From contig JADGNV010000040.1 of the NCBI GenBank assembly GCA_017883285.1, forward strand, positions 1-35,205: a DNA stretch of 35,205 bases, written 5' to 3'. Shown in pieces: positions 31,923 to 35,205 of this stretch (the first letter of the stretch is position 1; each line of letters starts with the position of its first letter). The notes beneath the pieces are model-generated. The model worked only from the letters and a program-made list of their open reading frames with translations. It made no database searches and had not been told where the DNA came from. The position numbers were made by a program, and so were the translations under genes. The DNA is from Candidatus Aminicenantota bacterium (lineage in GTDB: Bacteria; Acidobacteriota; Aminicenantia; Aminicenantales; UBA4085).

Positions 31923-32513
31923 ATGGACCAAACCAGGGGGCAGGTTCAGAGCCTCGAAATTTCACTTTACAGGTGGTACACTAAATGGGGGCAGGTCAAA
32001 GTTGCACTTGTAATTGAACATACTCTATTGCAGCAGAGCGCGGCGAAGGATCTAGGTGAAAGATATACTCAAAAAGAAGAAGCTATTCTGGCATTTAATA
32101 ACTATTCCCAGCATTTATATAAAGCACCCGGAACACTGTCGATAAATGTCGAAAAGAAAGGATATAAATTCAAGGTTGACATACAGAGGTCGGGAAGTTC
32201 TGGCGTTGGAAATATGAAAATATTCTGCTACGATTTATTGCTCGCCAAACTATGGGCAAAACGGAATAAGACGCCGATGTTATTGATACATGACAGCATA
32301 TTGTTTGCGGATGTTGATGAGAGACAAAAGGGTTTGGCATTGCAGCTTGCCGAGTCCGAAACTCGAAAAGAGAAATACCAATATGTTTGCATACTGAATT
32401 CGGATTCAGTCCCCCGAAGTAAATTCGATAAAGATTTCGATTTTGATAGTTTTGTTATCGCGACATTCACAGATGCAAAAGAAGATGGGGGACTTCTAGG
32501 AATAAGATTTTAG
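31923..32513 (+). pseudogene. C-terminal remnant of a DUF2326-type ABC-3C protein
   Basis: The frame opens inside the right end of the IS3 element and passes through a second IS-like end (about 31980-32007), so its first ~28 residues are not native. From about 32010 on the protein resembles the C-terminal domain of DUF2326 proteins: SINVEKKGYKFKVDIQRSGS, SGVGNMKIFCYDLLLAKLW, PMLLIHDSILFADVDERQKG, ending ATFTDAKEDGGLLGIRF. In intact family members this follows a P-loop/SMC-like coiled-coil part; DUF2326 ATPases belong to ABC three-component defence systems. The ATP-binding head is missing, so the gene was cut by insertion or deletion. The remaining third carries the conserved HDS and Walker-B-like IHDSILF region. 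Whether any stable protein is made is unknown. Confidence 0.75.
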
Positions 32514-32533
32514 GTAAGGTAGCAATTGTTCCA

Positions 32534-32571
32534 TATGTAAGGCATGTCGAAAGAAGGGGATTCCTTACATA
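32534..32571. terminator. Possible bidirectional terminator hairpin
   Basis: TATGTAAGG (32534-32542) pairs with CCTTACATA (32563-32571) around a 20-nt loop, between the convergent DUF2326 remnant and the 114-residue gene. A short T-run (GATTTTAA) follows on the plus strand. Weak evidence. Confidence 0.35.
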
Positions 32572-32583
32572 CTGAGATTTTAA

Positions 32584-32928
32584 CTAGGGCTTCTTCATCG
32601 CTTTTTGAACGTTCTTTCCAAAATATTCTTCAGCGGCCTTAGACTGCATTTCGGCCCAGCTTTTGAAAGGAGTATTTTCCCTAACGTAAACGTCCCAGGC
32701 TTCCTCCGGAATATCCTTAAAGTCTTCTTCGCTTTCGACCTTGAATGGACTCTTCTTCAACAATTCATCAATGGAAGCAAATCGAGTATGTTTGCTCATG
32801 AACTCATGGGGAAAAAGATCATTCAGCGTCACTGCTTGCGGCCCAGAGAACTTCTCAAACTCGTTTGTTAGTCTGTTTAGATTGTTCTGGATCTCATCCA
32901 ATCCTTTGATTTCAAATGAACTCGACAT
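32584..32928 (-). CDS. Conserved hypothetical protein (KGLDEIQ...SFKSWAEM type)
   Basis: 114 residues; AGGAG lies 7-8 bases before ATG 32928. The pattern MSSSFEIKGLDEIQNNLNRL, VTLNDLFPHEFMSKHTRFAS, IDELLKKSPFKVESEEDFKD, IPEEAWDVYVRENTPFKSWA matches a small conserved family that I recognise by pattern but that has no known function. An N-terminal helical segment is followed by an alpha/beta domain; no Cys, signal or membrane segment. It is last of three closely spaced leftward genes (gaps of 24 and 27 bases), so they are likely cotranscribed. Such genes occur in accessory regions of many bacteria, often with no shared neighbours. Confidence 0.8.
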   Translation of the reverse strand: MSSSFEIKGLDEIQNNLNRLTNEFEKFSGPQAVTLNDLFPHEFMSKHTRFASIDELLKKSPFKVESEEDFKDIPEEAWDVYVRENTPFKSWAEMQSKAAEEYFGKNVQKAMKKP

Positions 32929-32952
32929 CTTTACGCTCCTGTTATGGATAAT

Positions 32953-33135
32953 TTATTTCAGACGATATTCTTCGCACGAATCAGGCCAGCCCTTTTGTTT
33001 TGCCAACCTTCGCACTTCTGAATTAGGATGATTACATTCCCAGTTGTCGAGAAATCTTCTTGAACTATCTCCTCTTATTTGTCTGTCTAAAATCGGATTG
33101 TTTATTCCGAAGGAACAGGTTTCGCAATTTGACAT
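32953..33135 (-). CDS. Small four-cysteine protein, putative zinc-binding
   Basis: 60 residues from ATG 33135 with AAGGATGA upstream. Four Cys: the pair CETC at residues 4-7, one in the middle (NWECNHPN), one near the end (DSCEEYRLK). The arrangement C-x2-C-(26)-C-(19-20)-C is compatible with one structural zinc site or an oxidised small protein. Trp, Arg and Asp residues (GDSSRRFLDNWE) suggest a compact cytosolic fold. No relative recognised. Middle gene of the three-gene unit. Confidence 0.68.
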   Translation of the reverse strand: MSNCETCSFGINNPILDRQIRGDSSRRFLDNWECNHPNSEVRRLAKQKGWPDSCEEYRLK

Positions 33136-33162
33136 TTTCTTTCATCCTTAAATATGGTTTTA

Positions 33163-33486
33163 TTAGTGCTTCTTATCTCTCGGCGGACAAGGATCATTCC
33201 CAAAACTATCTTTATTTCGAATGACTCCATGCCTATCATGTATGACGATTTCTGTTCCCTGATTCCGTGCGATCTCTCTGGCGAATTTATCTGCTTCGGA
33301 TTTCGTCGGCGTGACAGCAGTCAAACGATCATTTCCTTCTGAGAACTTACCGATATAACCTGGGCGTCTAATATCATCGAAAGGAAAACAAAGCGTATAT
33401 CCACGTTTTGCGAAGAAATCGGATAATCCCTTAAGCTCTTTCGGGATTGACACTGGCTTTGAGGCAGTTGCTGCTTTTTGTGCCAT
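33163..33486 (-). CDS. DUF2188-type protein with N-terminal extension
   Basis: 107 residues from ATG 33486; GAAGGAGA is seven bases upstream. The C-terminal half matches the DUF2188 pattern: KSEADKFAREIARNQGTEIV, IHDRHGVIRNKDSFGNDPCP. The N-terminal half (SIPKELKGLSDFFAKRGYTL, CFPFDDIRRPGYIGKFSEGN) is an additional domain not usual in the ~70-residue DUF2188 proteins. DUF2188 proteins bind no known ligand; their alternate name (YcfA-like dsRNA-binding superfamily neighbours) suggests a possible nucleic-acid link, which is speculative. First of three leftward small genes. Confidence 0.78.
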   Translation of the reverse strand: MAQKAATASKPVSIPKELKGLSDFFAKRGYTLCFPFDDIRRPGYIGKFSEGNDRLTAVTPTKSEADKFAREIARNQGTEIVIHDRHGVIRNKDSFGNDPCPPRDKKH

Positions 33487-33614
33487 ATGTTTTTCTCCTT
33501 CAATAATTTATTTCATTTCGATAAAACTCTAAGATCTTATATTCCTTAAGAAGAGCTGCCTCTTTTTATTTTGGCCTTGGGCTATCAACTCTGCTATTTC
33601 ATATTTCATCCATG

Positions 33615-34076
33615 TCACACAATATTAAGCGTCGTTTTGGTACTTATTTTCTTTTGAAATATTAGAAATAAGCCACAAAGAAGTAATAGAACATCTCGGA
33701 TAATTAGAAGGACTATATCGGGATGCTTTGTCGAACTTAGGGAAAAACATCCGCAGTTATTGATGCCTCCATTAATTGCCTTGATTATCATTGCCCCCAT
33801 AAAAATTAGAAGGAGAGATGACAATAGAAAGGCAGATTCGCGGATATAGAGACCGAATAAGAGAAATAATCCGAAGAATAATTCAATCCACGGAAGAAGG
33901 AACGATAAATATATAGCAAATTTTGGTGGAAGAATATCGTAATTCATGACAACCTTTGCGAAGTCATGAGGGAAAGCTATTTTATATATGCTGGCATAGA
34001 TAAAAGTTCCCCCTAATATGGTCCTCGCGATAAAGGTGATATATTTAAATCGCAAAACATATGAAATAAGGCGCAT
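33615..34076 (-). CDS. MauE/DoxX-family membrane protein
   Basis: 153 residues with four membrane helices: residues about 12-32 (YITFIARTILGGTFIYASIY), 50-72 (PPKFAIYLSFLLPWIELFFG), 74-98 (FLLSSLLLIFMGAMIIKAIN) and 118-140 (IVLLIIRDVLLLLCGLFLIF). The motif KIAFPHDFAKVVMNYDILP after helix 1 and PWIELFFGLFLLFG in helix 2 are typical of MauE/DoxX. A CGC motif (NNCGCFSLSS) sits on the extracytoplasmic side between helices 3 and 4; MauE-type proteins have been linked to disulfide formation in methylamine dehydrogenase maturation. The eight-Cys exported protein gene ends 21 bases upstream on the same strand, which fits a disulfide role. No clear Shine-Dalgarno at ATG 34076. Confidence 0.82.
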   Translation of the reverse strand: MRLISYVLRFKYITFIARTILGGTFIYASIYKIAFPHDFAKVVMNYDILPPKFAIYLSFLLPWIELFFGLFLLFGLYIRESAFLLSSLLLIFMGAMIIKAINGGINNCGCFSLSSTKHPDIVLLIIRDVLLLLCGLFLIFQKKISTKTTLNIV

Positions 34077-34097
34077 TTCATATATCGAATATTAATA

Positions 34098-34481
34098 TCA
34101 GCACGATATCCAGATCTTGACCCAGGAATATTCGATATTCCTTTCGCGATAATCGGTTGAGCCGGAATCAACCAGCGATCCGTTATTATATGTTTCAGGA
34201 TCGGTCTCTATTAAGACGTAGCATAAACCTTCGCAACATTTCAGGTTTAGACAAGCACAATCTTCATCAACAGTAACGCCAGTTTCAAAAATAATGATCT
34301 GCTTTACGATTCCATGGCATTTGACTAATTTTGTCCCTCTTGGTACATAGGCTATTCCATGATCGCATACTTCAATAAACTCCAAATATTCTCCGTAATA
34401 AGAATATGCCTTAATTGCGGCGATAACCAAGCTTCCAGATAATAAAATCAGTGCTAATATGGAAAATCGCCTTTTATTCAT
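34098..34481 (-). CDS. Exported eight-cysteine protein
   Basis: 127 residues from ATG 34481 with AAGGA upstream. Signal anchor or signal peptide MNKRRFSILALILLSGSLVI, cleavage site unclear. The mature part has eight Cys: FIEVCDHG, VKCHGIVK, a dense cluster DEDCACLNLKCCEGLCYV, and the final residue but one region (KIWISC end). An even number in an exported protein suggests disulfides. The cluster CxC-x4-CC-x3-C is reminiscent of the Cys-rich small subunit of methylamine dehydrogenase only in being Cys-dense; I do not recognise a family. It is first in a two-gene unit with the MauE/DoxX-like protein, its probable oxidation partner. Confidence 0.72.
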   Translation of the reverse strand: MNKRRFSILALILLSGSLVIAAIKAYSYYGEYLEFIEVCDHGIAYVPRGTKLVKCHGIVKQIIIFETGVTVDEDCACLNLKCCEGLCYVLIETDPETYNNGSLVDSGSTDYRERNIEYSWVKIWISC

Positions 34482-34673
34482 GGATGTAGTCCTTATTGTA
34501 GCCAGAGACTGGGGAAAGCTCCCACCTCATAAATAAAGACACAAGAAATCCCCCAAAATAATCATATTCAGGAATAAATAATTAGATATATCTTTATACG
34601 AGACAAAGTAATGTTTAATTGGGCCTGATTAAATTATTGATTATTCATGTAGCAAGTATGAAAATAGGGCATT

Positions 34674-35205
34674 ATGAGGAAAATGCGAATAATTAGATTG
34701 ATTTTATTTATTGTTCTTGGAGCTTGCACAATCTGCATTTTTACTATCATTAATCACCGAGTCGAGTTCCTTCCAATAAAGACGGGGCTAGAAGCTTTAA
34801 AAAACGGAGATTTTCAGAAAGCTCTAAATCATTTCTCAAGATATTTGATATTACCAGCGCCTGAAAATAAGACCACCCTTGAATGCATAGTAAAGCTCGG
34901 CGTAGTCTTTTGGAATTTGGATCGACTGGAGGAGGCTAAAGAGCAATTCTTTAGAGCCGAGGCGCTAGCCCAGAAGCTTCATTCGACCGAAGAACAACAG
35001 TTTTGCCAAACGGCGCTTTCCATTAATGATCTTTATCTGAAAGGTCGAGAATGCTATTTTAAAGGCGATCTGGAGAAATCGATTATTTTATTCCGCGATG
35101 CCGTTAAGAAAGCTCGTTTAATCAAAAGCCCTGCTCACGAACTGAAGATCAGCAAAGCTTGGAGCATGGCACTTTTGAGTAGGTCCGGAAGCCGCGAATT
35201 CTTGG
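34674..35205 (+). CDS. Membrane-anchored TPR-like protein (partial, runs off the right edge)
   Basis: An open frame of at least 177 residues with no stop before the end of the window. It begins MRKMRIIRLILFIVLGACTI, a basic stretch followed by a hydrophobic segment (TM anchor or signal peptide). Helix pairs follow with TPR spacing: TGLEALKNGDFQKALNHFSR, LGVVFWNLDRLEEAKEQFFR, GRECYFKGDLEKSIILFRDA. Similar N-terminal TPR arrays often precede CHAT protease or adenylate-cyclase/SARP-type domains, but that part lies outside. Divergent from the eight-Cys gene. AT-rich codon use. No good Shine-Dalgarno before ATG 34674; ATG 34683 is an alternative. Confidence 0.72.
   Translation, partial: MRKMRIIRLILFIVLGACTICIFTIINHRVEFLPIKTGLEALKNGDFQKALNHFSRYLILPAPENKTTLECIVKLGVVFWNLDRLEEAKEQFFRAEALAQKLHSTEEQQFCQTALSINDLYLKGRECYFKGDLEKSIILFRDAVKKARLIKSPAHELKISKAWSMALLSRSGSREFL

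Larger units (their letters stand above)
30688..31948 (+). mobile_element. Complete IS3-family insertion sequence
   Basis: About 1.26 kb. The left end (TGATCTGCTCCCCGGATC, then TTGGTCC) and the inverted right end (TGAACCTGCCCCCTGG, then TTTGGTCC) are imperfect terminal repeats. Between them are orfA and a frameshifted orfB with an intact DDE core. No clear target-site duplication flanks it, which suggests that it entered other IS debris or that a rearrangement followed. It is GC-rich against an AT-rich background. Confidence 0.85.

Noticed and set aside
1-35205. CRISPR arrays, tRNA or rRNA genes
   Set aside because: No regularly spaced repeats and no cloverleaf or rRNA-like segments were noticed on reading.

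Overview
The window most resembles a metagenome-derived member of Candidatus Aminicenantes or a related Acidobacteriota lineage. I infer this from the gene mix: a TonB-dependent receptor with an N-terminal carboxypeptidase-regulatory domain, a GWxTD-domain protein with TPRs, exported M14, M64 and S46 peptidases, a GldF/NosY-like ABC exporter, GC-rich codon use and AGGAGG-type ribosome binding sites. No rRNA or tRNA is present to confirm it.

1-27.3 kb is GC-rich and mostly chromosomal in character. In order: a TonB receptor with a strong terminator; a leftward pair (GWxTD/TPR protein, then a CarboxypepD_reg/TPR protein); an exported MEMO-family protein; a large GH106-like glycoside hydrolase convergent with it; a small unknown gene; an enolase-superfamily enzyme (OSBS/NSAR, menC-like); a beta-lactamase-like gene reduced to signal peptide plus C-terminus; a vapBC toxin-antitoxin pair with a consensus promoter inside a palindrome; a YncE-propeller/phosphoesterase protein; an M64 peptidase with a PAS-domain protein behind it; an M14 carboxypeptidase-like protein; a YchF-like ATPase; an ABC transporter (permease plus ATPase, leftward); and an S46 dipeptidyl-peptidase. 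Together these suggest a cell that imports oligomers through TonB and degrades proteins and glycans outside the cytoplasm. Two large REP-like hairpins (12.9 kb and 17.8 kb) sit between genes.

From about 26.8 kb the window becomes a mobile-element graveyard, and from about 27.6 kb the DNA turns clearly AT-rich except for one insertion sequence. It holds a three-frame IS91-type transposase remnant, a TTGYGD potassium-channel gene, a frameshifted IS110 3' remnant, an IS3-type fragment, an AbiU2/HEPN-like gene whose 3' end runs into an IS end, an intact IS3-family element with an A_AAA_AAG frameshift site, and the C-terminal third of a DUF2326 (ABC-3C type) protein cut off by that IS. This looks like a decayed defence island.

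The last 3 kb (AT-rich, leftward) carries three small genes (DUF2188-type, a four-Cys 60-residue protein, a conserved 114-residue protein) and a two-gene cassette of a MauE/DoxX-like membrane protein and an exported eight-cysteine protein. A divergent membrane-anchored TPR-like gene runs off the right edge. The MauE/eight-Cys pair and the small-gene cluster are the best candidates for something undescribed.
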